Assembly (NCBI GenBank): GCA_035048815.1
Contig: JAUCBN010000021.1
Span: forward strand, 4,371,501 to 4,435,500
Reading direction: 5' to 3'
From: Abelmoschus esculentus
Lineage: Eukaryota > Streptophyta > Magnoliopsida > Malvales > Malvaceae
DNA: 64,000 nucleotides
The position numbers and the translations under genes were made by a program. Below the pieces are notes generated by a model that saw only the letters and a list, made by a program, of their open reading frames with translations, was not told the origin of the DNA and did not search any database. This document shows positions 23,250 through 33,240 of the stretch, piece by piece (the first letter of the stretch is position 1; each line of letters starts with the position of its first letter).

Positions 23250-23824
23250 AGCTTTTATTTGAATTATATTGGTTATAATCTTAAATAACGAATCAACGTC
23301 TCTATCAATACCTCTAAAAAAATCTATGATTCCCTTGTTCTCAAATACTATAAATATAAGAGCTCCAAGTAAACATACTGAAATTAATAATTTTTAAATT
23401 AGTGAAATAATTTTTAATTTAATTTGAGATTCTTTTACTACATTAAGGTTAGAGGAATGATGTTCTTGTCAGGACCAAAACATTTTATTTTCTAATTTCA
23501 TCACATAATTAGGTAAAGAAATCTTTCGAACTGTTAAAAAAAACTTTGTAATTGTATTTACATGTCTGCCCAACACAAGCAATCGTGTCGTGTTGTGTCC
23601 CCTCAGGCTCAGACACAGCTCGTATTCCTCTTGTAACGGTCATAATTATTACCGAGTTAAAATTTAAAACGCAGGTTTCCCCTTCACCGCCTTTCTCCCT
23701 CTTTCTTTAAATCAACAAACATTGCTACAGTGGAATCAATTCAAGAAACCCTTTTCTACTCTACAAACAAAAGCTTCAGTTGTTTCTTGGAAGAGAAAAC
23801 AAAAGAAAACCTTCATTTGATCGG
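23250..23824 (+). promoter_or_regulatory. Upstream region of the first IWS1-like gene
   Basis: The interval between the Mutator-like element and the start codon. Base composition rises from AT-rich to mixed at about 23560-23760, with a CT-rich run at 23680-23712 typical of plant 5' leaders. No convincing TATA box is seen, only TTTAAATC at about 23706. The element end lies about 580 bp from the start codon and could affect this promoter. Confidence 0.4.
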
Positions 23825-24883
23825 ATGATGATGGAATCCGGAAGAAGAATAAGGCTGGTGATCAAGAAATCATCAATTTCCATGCCACCTGATGAACCCA
23901 ATGTCACCACAGATATTGTGCCCGACCACACAGACCGCTGCCCTAAGAGTAAGAGGATGTTTCAAGAAACACAAAGTGGTTCGGATGCTGAGGTGGACGC
24001 CATGTTTGATAAGGTGCTGAAGAGAAGGAAGAAGATGGACGAGACGAATCCCATGGAAATATGGTTACTTGTGGAGAAAGTAATGGCCCTAATGGAGGTT
24101 GCCGCTGAAGAGGACATTCAACTCAACAGGCAAAGGAAACCCGCCATCAGAAAGATCCAAATGCTCCCTCTTCTCACCGACTACCTTTCCAAGAAAAAGC
24201 TTCAACAAGCGTTTCTGGGTCATGGGGTTTTGTCTTTGTTCAAGGATTGGCTTGAACCTCTCCCCGATGGAAGCTTGCCCAATGCCACCGTTAGAACTTC
24301 CGTTCTAAATATCTTGACTCATGTCCTGCCTGTGGATATAAGCTCTGAAGATATAAGGGAGCAATTGAAGAAGATTAACCTCGGAAAGGTCATTATGTTT
24401 CTGTCAAAATCGGAAGAGGAAACTGCTGCCAACAGACAACTTGCAAAGGATTTGGTTGAAAGCTGGAGCCGAAACATATTCAACCAGAGTGCATGTTATT
24501 CTGACCTGAGGAAACTGGAAGAAAGAGCTGTCGTTCCTTTCAAGAAGGCATTGTCAGTGAAGAAGCAATCCACAATGGAACCGAGGGTCAGGGAGGTTGA
24601 TTTAGACTTGGATTTACTCCCCAAGCAATCATATTCAACAGCAATAACTGGTTCATGGCAGGCTGTTTCAATGCCTAAACCAACACCATTTGTTTATCGG
24701 GTGAATCCTGGATCGAATTACAAGCCAGAGATTGCAAGAAATCGTCTCAGATTTGAAGAACTGAGAGATTGCCAGAGTCGCAAAAGGATAGAGAAGAAGA
24801 TGAGGATTTTGAAAAGATCGAATAAGAGGTCCCTGCAAGCTACAAAACTTTCTGTTAATGGTCGTTTTCCTATTGCAATGTAA
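23825..24883 (+). CDS. IWS1: IWS1-like transcription elongation factor, copy A
   Basis: The 352-residue protein belongs to the IWS1/Spn1 family, nuclear factors that bind Spt6 and elongating RNA polymerase II; in Arabidopsis IWS1 acts with the brassinosteroid regulator BES1. An acidic-basic N-terminus is followed by AEVDAMFDKVLKRRKK (about 55-70) and VEKVMALMEVAAEED (83-97). A TFIIS N-terminal (LW) helical domain occupies about 110-200, with LPLLTDYLS, WLEPLPDGSLPN and VIMFLSKS. The tail is basic (SRKRIEKKMRILKRSNKRS). I chose the ATG at 23825; a TTG-initiated frame extends 15 codons upstream but would not be used. The family is usually near 500 residues in plants, so the acidic N-terminus is shortened. 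The frame is uninterrupted, with no intron seen. A close paralog lies at 34018. Confidence 0.85.
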   Translation: MMMESGRRIRLVIKKSSISMPPDEPNVTTDIVPDHTDRCPKSKRMFQETQSGSDAEVDAMFDKVLKRRKKMDETNPMEIWLLVEKVMALMEVAAEEDIQLNRQRKPAIRKIQMLPLLTDYLSKKKLQQAFLGHGVLSLFKDWLEPLPDGSLPNATVRTSVLNILTHVLPVDISSEDIREQLKKINLGKVIMFLSKSEEETAANRQLAKDLVESWSRNIFNQSACYSDLRKLEERAVVPFKKALSVKKQSTMEPRVREVDLDLDLLPKQSYSTAITGSWQAVSMPKPTPFVYRVNPGSNYKPEIARNRLRFEELRDCQSRKRIEKKMRILKRSNKRSLQATKLSVNGRFPIAM

Positions 24884-26039
24884 ATGTAATCCAACTTAGT
24901 TGTCTCGACTATGCTTGAAACTGTGGTTCTGAAGCTGTTTTCCCAAGGGAAATCAAACTGTTAATACCCATAGTCTGAATATTTTTTTGGTTTCATTCTT
25001 TTTTTTCTCAGTGGTTCATGTTCTTTGTTTGATTCTCGGTTCTTATATTTGAATTACAGTTTTCCTTTTCCTCTTCTTAGATCATAAGATGATGATTAGG
25101 AAATCAATGGATTGATGGCAAGTGTCATGCCTGCAGTCCTCTTCTGTATTGATAATAGCTTCGGTTTCTAATGTATCTGTGGCATTTGAAGACTAGATTC
25201 TGTTTCTGCTCGTCTTTAACTATGTATTCAAATGATTGTCTAAGGCTACCTTCTGATTTAACCAAATGCATGTAAGAAATTTGGATTGGTCAGATGTGAA
25301 AAGTTAATTACAATCTTCTTCACACCTTTTTGATCCTTCTTGTCATGCTATTTCCTTGTATAAGTTGCAGTTTCTTCAGACAGTACATATCAGGACAGCA
25401 CAAATGCACTACAATGGAGTGTGGTCAGGAATCAGCAAATCTGAAGACTCTTGTTTTTTGCATCTACATTAACTGATAAAAAACATCTTTTTAAACTACA
25501 AGCGAAATTGGATGACTGCCTGTTATCCTGGAACTCAAAATTTTTCATCAAAACCAATTAGCACTACTTCCCAGCTTAGCAGGAATAACTTTCAGCAACA
25601 AGAGGGAGGCCCGGAGTACTAAGTTCTTGGTCTTCTTCCATTGAACCAGGTCCTACTTGTAGACAAAGACGACAGTCACGCTCTCCTTCAAGGGGACGTT
25701 CCTCTAACGGCACTATGCTCTCGCTTGTGAGAGCTAAGCTCCTGCAGTAAGTTGTGGATGTCCAAAACAAAGTGATAACATCAGCACTGTTGTAATTGGA
25801 ACTTAAACGCTCGAGAGAGTGGTAAACATACAGAAACCGACACCTCCCAAGCAAAACGATAAATATTTTCCTCATGTTAACTTATCTGGGAATTCTTCAT
25901 CACCAGACAGTTCAGGTTTCAAAATGGGATGTTTCTGCATTGGAGTTTTCTTCTACAACATATATATAACATCAATCAACCTCTTCCAAATTATATATCT
26001 GATTACCTTCTCTAAATACATTTCAATTCAAGAACAAGC
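24884..26039. other. 3' flank of the IWS1-like gene and spacer to the PPR-like gene
   Basis: No complete gene. Base composition is mixed rather than AT-rich, so it is probably transcribed 3' sequence of the two convergent neighbours. A TTTTTTTTCTCAG run at about 24996-25012 could be a splice acceptor in the 3' UTR of the plus-strand gene. A minus-strand exon-like segment lies at 25576-25741. Confidence 0.45.
25576..25741 (-). other. Candidate 3' exon of the PPR-like transcript
   Basis: On the minus strand a good splice acceptor, ACTTACTGCAG followed by GAGCTTAG, places an exon start at 25741. The open frame reads SIVPLEERPLEGERDCRLCL and on to ELSTPGLPLVAES before a stop near 25576. A donor-like ACCAG/GTATGTG at 26496-26494, just beyond the PPR-like stop codon, would give an intron of about 750 bp. 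It could equally be 3' UTR or a non-coding exon. RNA data would settle it. Confidence 0.35.
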
Positions 26040-26322
26040 ACCCCATGGCCCATACTAGCACGAGAACAAATGTACTCCAAGACACTAAACAAGCATCAAT
26101 TAGAACTAGATAACCCTGTAAATGACTAGCTAACACCTATCAATGCTATTGTAGGAATTACTATATTTGTAATTTGTAATCTGGAAAATAAAAACTAGTT
26201 AACCTAATTGCCTAAATCAGAATCCCAATCCCAAACCTGGTACCAGACAGCTAATCAGACCATTACCAACTCCTAATGTTGTGATCAAACAAATCCAACA
26301 CCTTATCGAGACCCCCATCATC
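26040..26322 (-). repeat. Duplicate of the PPR-like gene's last exon and 3' flank
   Basis: This block matches 26325-26583 at an offset of about 260-275 bp. It includes the end of the coding region: the minus strand reads LDKVLDLFDHNIRSW and a stop, against VDEVLDLLDHYIGNWSD in the gene. The donor-like sequence after the stop is kept in both (ACCAG/GT at 26237 and 26496). The order and orientation are those of a tandem duplication. Confidence 0.7.
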
Positions 26323-26509
26323 CAACAGTACATGAGAAAACGAATGTATTTCAAGGCACTAAACAAACAGAAATTCGAACTAGTTAACCATGTAAACGAC
26401 TAGCTAATACCTACCAATGCAGTAATATAAATCAGTATATTTGCAATCCGGAACAATAATTACTTAGCATAATTGCATAAATCAGAATCACATACCTGGT
26501 ACTAGCCAG

Positions 26510-27238
26510 CTAGTCTGACCAATTCCCAATGTAGTGATCCAACAAATCTAGAACCTCATCGACACCCACATCGGATCCGCCACGAGGCAAAAGCCGATCC
26601 AATGCCATTGCCTCCTTAACCCTAGCCTCTCTCAATAAACTCCGAATCACCCTTTTTCTAAGACCCTCCCCAGGTAAAAGATGAACCCTCAACATATCCC
26701 TCAGAACCATCAATCCCTCAAGAACCAACCCACCACCACACAACCCACCAACCAATACCCCATAGGCACACTTGTCTACCATAGAAACACAAGGGGAGCC
26801 AGGCTTGAGCATCCACTTGTACACTTTTGAAGCGTCTTTAGGCCTACCCTTTTTGAGAAAAGAAGCAATGAGCATTGTAAAGATGGGGGTCACATATGGG
26901 TGACCTCGTGGGATGCGGTTGAGGAGTGACATGGACAGTTTCAGGTCGGGCTGGAGAGTGAGGGAGTGGATGAGAATGGAGAGTGAGAGGGAGTTGGGGT
27001 TTGGGGGAGGATTAGGGAGAGTGAGTGCGACGGTGGAGAGGCGGTCGGAGAGACAGAGGCGTGGGAGGAGGAGGTTGATCTTCTGGAGTTCCTGGTAGGT
27101 GAGTACGGGCGCAGTTGGGGGTTTTGCGTTTAGTAAAGTTTGTGTTAGGTTGGGTACGGTTGAAAAGGAAGGTGGAGTTGGGACATTGAAGGGAAAATGG
27201 AAGTTCATCTTCCACTTCAGAGTCTTGTTCATCGCCAT
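26510..27238 (-). CDS. Short pentatricopeptide repeat-like protein
   Basis: The 242-residue frame begins at ATG 27238 with MAMNK. A hydrophobic, proline- and serine-rich N-terminus with few acidic residues fits an organelle transit peptide. From about residue 75 on there are degenerate helical repeats in PPR style: SLSILIHSLTLQPDLKLSMS, then YVTPIFTMLIASFLKKGRPK, then CAYGVLVGGLCGGGLVLEG, then RKRVIRSLLREARVKEAM. PPR proteins bind organellar RNA for editing, splicing or stability; a specific target cannot be named. The length is short for the family. The stop at 26510-26512 is followed by a plausible donor site, and the end of the gene is duplicated downstream. Confidence 0.7.
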   Translation of the reverse strand: MAMNKTLKWKMNFHFPFNVPTPPSFSTVPNLTQTLLNAKPPTAPVLTYQELQKINLLLPRLCLSDRLSTVALTLPNPPPNPNSLSLSILIHSLTLQPDLKLSMSLLNRIPRGHPYVTPIFTMLIASFLKKGRPKDASKVYKWMLKPGSPCVSMVDKCAYGVLVGGLCGGGLVLEGLMVLRDMLRVHLLPGEGLRKRVIRSLLREARVKEAMALDRLLPRGGSDVGVDEVLDLLDHYIGNWSD

Positions 27239-27527
27239 GTGGACGGAGAATCGGCGATTTGGTTTTTTATATTCGCTTGTGATTTTACTTTACTCCTAGC
27301 CCGGCAATTAATAAGTTCAGTGAGCATTTTCGGATATCAAATACGATTAATTCCATTCGTAAAATTAAATATATAAATTTTTCTATTAATAATATAGTGA
27401 TCAGTATTTGATTTTAAAATATATATATAATTATTTAGATATTAAATTTTGACATGTATCTAAAAATAATGTTTGTTTAGAGTATGTTGACACATTAAAT
27501 TAAATAATAGATATTTTTATTAAACCA
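27239..27527 (-). promoter_or_regulatory. Upstream region of the PPR-like gene
   Basis: Intergenic space between the PPR-like start and the second Mutator-like element. No clear TATA box in the first 60 bp; beyond about 27300 it is AT-rich. The element end lies about 300 bp upstream of the start codon. Confidence 0.35.
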
Positions 27528-27536
27528 TTAAACAAA
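27528..27536. repeat. Target site duplication (left) of Mutator-like element 2
   Basis: TTAAACAAA, repeated exactly at 29076-29084 outside the inverted ends. Confidence 0.9.
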
Positions 27537-27887
27537 GGGTAAACTACACCAGTGACCACCCAATAATTTGGGGATACCTATTTTGACCACCCAACTAAAA
27601 AACTCGTCAATCAGGTACCCTAACTTTGAAACCCTACCTATTTTGGCCACTGCCGTTAAAATTCTGACGGAAAAGTTAACAGTGATGACGTGGCAGTTAA
27701 TGGTGATGACGTGGACGTTAACTAAAATTTTTAAAATTACATATTTAATCCCTCTAATTTATTTATTATTTTAACAAATCGATTGGGTGATTAATTTTAT
27801 TTATTAATTTATTTTTATAATTAATTAATATACGTGTCACCACCTGGTTGGTGAGAAAGAAGGGAAGAATGAAAATGAAGTGATTAT

Positions 27888-27959
27888 GCCGAAGAGGGGA
27901 TTTGAACCCTTGACCCTTTGCGTAAAAAACAAAGGGCTAAACCAATAGGCCAATAGAAT
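27888..27959 (-). ncRNA. tRNA-like module in the left arm
   Basis: On the minus strand a Pol III A box, TGGCCTATTGG (27952-27942), and B box, GGGTTCAAATCCC (27909-27897), lie at tRNA spacing. A 3-bp D stem (GGC/GCC), a stem CCTTTG/CAAAGG where the anticodon arm would be, and a T arm with loop TTCAAAT can be drawn. The first and last seven bases do not pair, so there is no acceptor stem and a working tRNA is unlikely. It may supply an internal Pol III promoter. Transcription is not shown by the sequence. Confidence 0.5.
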
Positions 27960-28080
27960 TTTGTGATATAAAACCCGAAAACGTGGTATTAAATGGTTAT
28001 ATCTTAGTATTTGAATTACTTTAACAAAGGTCAACTGTTTAAATCAATTAATATTTAAATAAAAATATTAAATATTTAGA

Positions 28081-28620
28081 TTTTAATTATTCAAATAAAT
28101 TAAAATCTAAATATTCAAATAAAAATATTTAGATTTTAATTATTCGAATATTTAAATTTTGTTGTTTAAATATTTTTATATTTTTTGTTCGAAAAATTAA
28201 AATCTAAATATTTTTATTTGAATATTTTTAAATTCAAATATTAGAATATTCAGATTTTTATTCATATATTCGAATAAAAAATATTTAAATATTTATGATT
28301 TTTATTTGAATAAATTAAAATCTAAATATTCAAATAAAAATATTTAGATTTTAATTATTCGAATATTTAAATTTCGTTGTTTAAATATTTTTATATTTTT
28401 TGTTCGAATAATTAAAATCTAAATATTTTTAAATTCAAATATTCGAATATTCATGATTTTTATTCATATATTCGAATAAAAAATATTTAAACAACGAAAT
28501 TCAAATATTCGAATAAATTAAAATCTAAATATTCAAATAAAAATATTTAGATTTTAATTATTCGAATATTTAAATTTCGTTGTTTAAATATTTTTATATT
28601 TTTTGTTTGAATAATTACTG
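28081..28620. repeat. Central 200-215-bp AT-rich tandem repeat
   Basis: Three related units align at anchor TCTAAATATT positions 28106, 28321 and 28524, so the period is 215 then 203 bp. Each unit contains the palindromic pair TAAAATCTAAATATT and AATATTTAGATTTTA, and a TTTCGTTGTTTAAATATTTT segment (with one change in unit 1), so single strands could fold into long hairpins. It separates the two arms of the Mutator-like element. Confidence 0.7.
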
Positions 28621-28667
28621 AAACGTTATCACTTAATAAAATATGTGAAAATAATTTTTTACACTAA

Positions 28668-28744
28668 AATTATTTGGCCTAGTGGTTCACTTGTTGATAA
28701 GGTGCTAGTTATGTTGAGGGTTGTGAGTTCAAATCCCCTTGCAT
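28668..28744 (+). ncRNA. tRNA-like module in the right arm
   Basis: The plus strand has a consensus A box, TGGCCTAGTGG (28675-28685), and a B box, GAGTTCAAATCCC (28725-28737), 50 bp apart start to start. It is the mirror counterpart of 27888-27959 but diverged between the boxes. The acceptor stem again does not pair. This copy has the better A box of the two. Confidence 0.5.
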
Positions 28745-29075
28745 ACAAAAAACTCTACATTTTATTTCTTCCACTAATCATTCACCAATCCGGTGGTGAC
28801 ACGTGTCATCAATCGATTGGATGGTTAATTTTATTTATTAATTTAAAATTAGGATTAAATTAAAAAAATAAATAAATTAGAGGGATTAAATGTGTAATTT
28901 TACCGATTTTAATTAACAGCCACGTCACTGCTGTTAACTTTTCCGTCAAAATTTTAACGGCAGTGGCCAAAATAGGTAGGTTTCAAAGTTGGGCTACCTG
29001 ATTGACGAGTTCTTTAGTTGGGTGGTCAAAATAGGTATCCCCAAATAGTTGGGTGGTCACTGGTGTAGTTTACCC

Positions 29076-29084
29076 TTAAACAAA
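29076..29084. repeat. Target site duplication (right) of Mutator-like element 2
   Basis: Exact copy of TTAAACAAA at 27528-27536. Confidence 0.9.
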
Positions 29085-29289
29085 GAATGTTTTTAGACCT
29101 TTAAGAGAGGGTTAGATCTAACTAGGTTAACTTGAATTTTTTATATATTTTATGCAATTTTTGTTTGAATCTTGTTAAAATCATGTCTATGTTATTTTGT
29201 ATCTAAATATTTCTATGCATGTTGCTAGGGAGAATATAAATTTATTTGTTCATCTTAATCATGTCATTTTATCATAAACATGCATTTAG

Positions 29290-30399
29290 GGGTTTTAGAG
29301 ATTCATTTCTAAAATTTTAGAAGCCTTTCTCTATAGAGCCTAATTAAATAGTATCAAAACGGGTTTCAACAGTTTCGATACCGTCTCGTAGTGTTCTTAA
29401 TTAAGATATTTCTGGATAAGTTGGTATCTAAACGCCTCAAATGCGTTTCAGCGATAAGGGAACACGGTGGTTGCGCGTGGAGACGAGCGAGAGAAGAAAA
29501 GTCTCTGAGGCAGTTGAAAGAACGCCCGTGCGCTACATGCGTGCGTGAAGAAACTGGTGAGCCATGCATGTGGCGCGTTTAGATTCCAGACGATTCTTCT
29601 CTTCTTTGCTGACGACTATTAGATTAATTTCAGATCTAATGGTCCAAATGTAACGACTGCACAATACAATAGAGGTGGACTAGAGGTTTTATTAGCTTAT
29701 AGGTTTAATGTATTGGGCCCGAACAGGCTGAATGTATAATATATTTTAGGTTTTATTGTAAATGAATTGTCAATAAAGAACATGGACTTGCATTAATTAA
29801 TGGACTACTTTATTCTTATATGGGCTTTTATTTATTTGATCCATATACATATAAAACATAATTAATAAATATAATAATAATAATAGTTGTAATAATATAG
29901 TAAAAGGATGAAATTAAAAGAAAAAATAATAAACTATATATTAACAAACACATAAATATATATATTTTTTTGAATTTTCAATTTAGTCGTAATGTACTAT
30001 GATGTATAAAAGCTAAATAATATACTAACAAAGGTACCGTAATAATAGTATAAAATAATAGTAATTAGAAAGGCATTTACAATAATTAAGTTAAATAATA
30101 ATTATTTTTGAGATCTTCGGATAGTATAATAATGATAATAACTTAATAACATAAAGTAAAAGTAAGAAATAATATGATCTATGTACCAAAATAAATAAAT
30201 AAAAGAAACAGATATTATATGAAAATATAAAACTAGTAGTATATTTGATCGTAATTGGGCAAATTTGTAAAATTAAAATTGATTTTGATGTAACAAATAT
30301 GTTTGAGGACTATTTTGAAATAAATTTTTAAGTTCATAAGTCAAAAACTAAACTTTAAGTCAAACCAAAAAGACCAAAAATATTTTTCTAAGTATTTTA
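29290..30399. other. LTR-like and AT-rich sequence with a GC-rich patch
   Basis: 29340-29400 contains TTTCAACAGTTTCGATACC, related to the SIRE-like LTR further right. 29440-29580 is a short GC-rich, CpG-rich patch with no convincing protein in either strand. 29640-30400 is AT-rich with no feature I can name. The whole may be an old LTR with later insertions. Confidence 0.4.
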
Positions 30400-30770
30400 C
30401 TGCAGGAGTTTCGATACCATTCAAACCATGTATCGAAACCATGCTTTAATATTTAAAATATATTAAATAATGATAAGGCGTTTCGATACCAGTTTCGATA
30501 TTCCCTAACGACTTTCTAAGTTTTAAATATTTTTTATTGTTGGTGACAATTGAGCTTTAAATATTAATTGATCCGTTTCGATACTCATTTCGATATCGTG
30601 GATCACAGTCTACTCTCAGTATTGAAACCCGTTTCGATACACCCCTGCTTTAAAAACCAAGCGTTTCAATACCATGACCTCTAGTTTCGAAACCCCTATA
30701 ATAAATGCACGTCTCTTTCTTCTTTTGTACTGTTTCGAAACAGGTAGCCCGTGTTTCGATACCAAATGTT
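30400..30770. repeat. Cluster of TTTCGATACC-type motifs
   Basis: About a dozen forms of TTTCGATACC or its complement occur in 370 bp, in both orientations, often as inverted neighbours such as GTATCGAAACC next to TTTCGATACC. They lie in the presumed U3 part of the copia LTR. Confidence 0.6.
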
Positions 30771-32199
30771 GCAGAAGTGCATTTATGATGGGAAGATGAA
30801 GCTTCAACGTCTCTATTTATAATCCCAACAACCCCAACGATTAGAAATCAATGAGAAGGTATAAAATGAAGCATTTCAAGCAGCTTTAACAACTATTGAA
30901 CCTCAAGCAAATATCCAAGCATTCCAATCCAACTCCAAGCACTTCATTGCAATCTTTGTCTCCCAACTCTTGTATTTCAATTCATTTATTTTTAATTGAG
31001 TTTAGGGAGTGTTATTTTATAATTGAGGTAAATTATTCTTGTGAGAAAAATCAAATTGCCTATTTCTTATCTCTTGTAATCTCTTTTGAGGTTTAAGTTA
31101 ATTTTGGGTAGAAAATTGACTTGTTGTAAAGGTTAGTACTTGAACCTAGAAAAAGGTCTAATTCATTAATAAATTGGTTAGAAAATCCTTAGAGGAATCT
31201 AAGGTAGTGGATGTAGAGTTTATTTTAAAGCTTGAACCACTATAAATCTTATGTCAAATTTTTCATTTTTCTACCAAATCTTCCAAACAAAATTTTAATT
31301 GTCGATTCACCCTCTCTTGGCCAAATTCATTGTGTGATCAACTCAACAAAATCTTTTTGTGAGAGAAACATTTTTATTACCACTCTTCTTATTTGTAAAC
31401 CTTGTGAGGTTGAATCAATATTTGGGTAGAAAGATTGATTCATTTGTAATGGTTATCACTTTAACTAAGAAAAGGGTCGAATTAATTAATGAATTGGGTT
31501 GAAAATCCTTAGTGGGAGCTAAGATAGTGGATGTAGAGCTTGTTCGAAGCTTGAACCACTATAAATCCCGTGTTCTTTATTTTTTCAATATTTTTCAACC
31601 CTCCACAAAAATTTTTAAATGGTCAATTCACCACCTTTTGGACAATTTGATTGTTATATCCACTTAATACTCTCTAAACGGCTCTAAATCATCTTCAACA
31701 TTCACCAATAGCTAGAAAATCATTTGGGAAGATAAAAAGATCATTCAAGCGCCAACAATAATCAATGATCTTATTGACAATCAAGTATTAGTGTTTAAAT
31801 TCTCATCTTTGTATAAATTACACTTATTAAGCTTAATTGTAACATATCCTCAAGTGTATAGAATTTGGGTGAATTCTTTAGATTGAACAAAAACCTTTAA
31901 GAGGATTTCAGTTTGCTTAAAATTTCTATTGCTTCAGTGGTTTCCCAAAGCTTAATTTATGAGCTTTGGATGCTAGGCTTGGTGAATGAGTCTAGGTGGT
32001 AAAGATTTCTTAATGAATTGGTTAAAATCTTTAATGAAGAAGTCAAGGTAGTGAATATATGCTTTGGTTAAAATTTTGAATCACACTAAATTCTTGTATA
32101 ATAATTTTTCTTATTTTTTGTTTCCACCGTCTACACCAAAATTGTACCTTCTCCACTACTTGGCTAGCATAATCAATTGAAGGCACATCAAAATTAACA
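30400..32199 (+). mobile_element. SIRE-like copia 5' LTR
   Basis: The right edge ends ...AAAATTAACA and abuts a primer-binding site and gag. The left part (30400-30770) is packed with TTTCGATACC-type motifs, then a TATA-like CTATTTATA at about 30811 is a plausible U3 promoter. From about 31000 a unit containing GGTAGTGGATGTAGAG, a LTR phrase also seen at 1.1 kb, recurs in three diverged copies (near 31205, 31525 and 32045). The left limit is uncertain. Confidence 0.55.
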
Positions 32200-32218
32200 A
32201 TTGGTTTTAGAGTGAGGT
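32200..32218 (+). other. Degenerate copia primer-binding site
   Basis: ATTGGTTTTAGAGTGAGG follows the LTR end and resembles the usual TTGGTATCAGAGTGAGG of SIRE-type elements with two or three changes. Confidence 0.55.
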
Positions 32219-32289
32219 TCAATCGAGAGGGATTAACATTCTATTAAAATGATCCGGCTAACATCTTATCAACCAATGATCTATGGCAT

Positions 32290-32575
32290 AACCAATCAAC
32301 AAGTCACAATTCTTTAATGGTGAGCGTTATGCCTACTGGAAGAATAAATGATGTACTTCATTAAAGTCATCGATTGCCTTCTCTGTGACATTTTTGAAGA
32401 AGTCTTCTTTGTGTCAACAAAAATAATAAAACAAGATAAAAATACGAAAGACAAGAAGAAGATAAAGTTCAATTGCGAAACCTTGCAAATTCTATTATGT
32501 GCATTAGGCCTTGAAGATTCAAAATATTGTTTACCTCTATCTTTTGGCATATTTCTCTTCTTTTTTAAGTAGTTT
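32290..32575 (+). pseudogene. SIRE-like copia gag fragment
   Basis: The start reads FFNGERYAYWKNK and is then continued in another frame by MMYFIKVIDCLLCDIFEEVF, and then KIKFNCETLQILLCALGLED. This is the same gag N-terminus as at 208-874 (DUF4219 type) with one frame shift. It breaks off near 32575 before the rest of gag. Inactive. Confidence 0.7.
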
Positions 32576-32653
32576 GACCATTCTTTTTATTTTATACTTT
32601 TTCAGGGTTAGATTCGACGCTGTCATGACTGATCAAGACATATGTTTTTCTTG

Positions 32654-33240
32654 TAACCCTCTAAAATCGATTAAGAAGAAAAGACCAGATTTATAAAGTT
32701 ATCGTTAAAAACATTTCACTCAATTAATAGATTTTCAGTTTAAATGACCTATAAAACAAAATAATTATTAAATAACAATAATTAACATAAATTATCACAT
32801 TTTTTATAAAACTCAAACATTATAAAAATATTCTGATCATTTAATAGATATTTAAAATTAAGTTTATAAATGCATGCTAAAATATAATCTCAAAATATAA
32901 AATTTTATAAGTCTGAAATACGTATATATCCCCAAACAAAAAATAATTATTATTAGATAGTGTAAAATAAAGCTTATATATATAATAAATTATCCCATTA
33001 AAATATGAGGTCATCCAAGTATCGAATATCATAAGAGTCTGAGTATCTAAAAGAATAAATATAGGGATGTTAAGCTTGAAAGCTTAGTATATCTCTAAAG
33101 TACAAGCAACCACAAAAATAAAATAATATTTTTATTTTCTGATAAAATTTCTTGAAAATAAGCTAAATTTGAATCATAATACGATGACCGGTTCACCTAT
33201 TATTAATTAGAGGTGCTAATTAAATTAAGCAATTTTTGAA
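32654..33240 (-). mobile_element. Gypsy LTR fragment related to the 13357-15359 LTR
   Basis: It starts TGTAACCCTCTAAAAT, like the edge of the solo LTR at 13357 (TGTAACCCTTAAAA). About 400 bp in it has GAAAGCTTAGTATATCTCTA, parallel to GGAGCCTAGTGTGTCTCTAG at 13740. The other end is lost at about 33240. Confidence 0.5.

Larger units (their letters stand above)
27537..29075. mobile_element. Mutator-like element 2 with tRNA-like modules in its arms
   Basis: Perfect terminal GGGTAAACTAC / GTAGTTTACCC ends sit inside a 9-bp duplication (TTAAACAAA). The inverted arms are about 90 percent alike for the first 170 bp or so, including GTGACCACCC, CTCGTCAATCAGGTA and ACGGAAAAGTTAACAG, and stay alignable to about 400 bp. 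Both arms carry a tRNA-like sequence pointing outward. The centre is a 200-215-bp AT-rich repeat. At 1539 bp there is no transposase, so it depends on another element for movement. Confidence 0.8.

Noticed and set aside
28081..28620. CRISPR-like array from regular repeats
   Set aside because: Units are 200 bp or longer and AT-rich palindromes, in a plant nuclear context. No cas genes or short spacers.
27888..28744. The two tRNA-like segments as functional tRNA genes
   Set aside because: Acceptor stems do not pair in either copy, and the anticodon arm in the left copy has an abnormal loop. Only the Pol III boxes and some arms fit.
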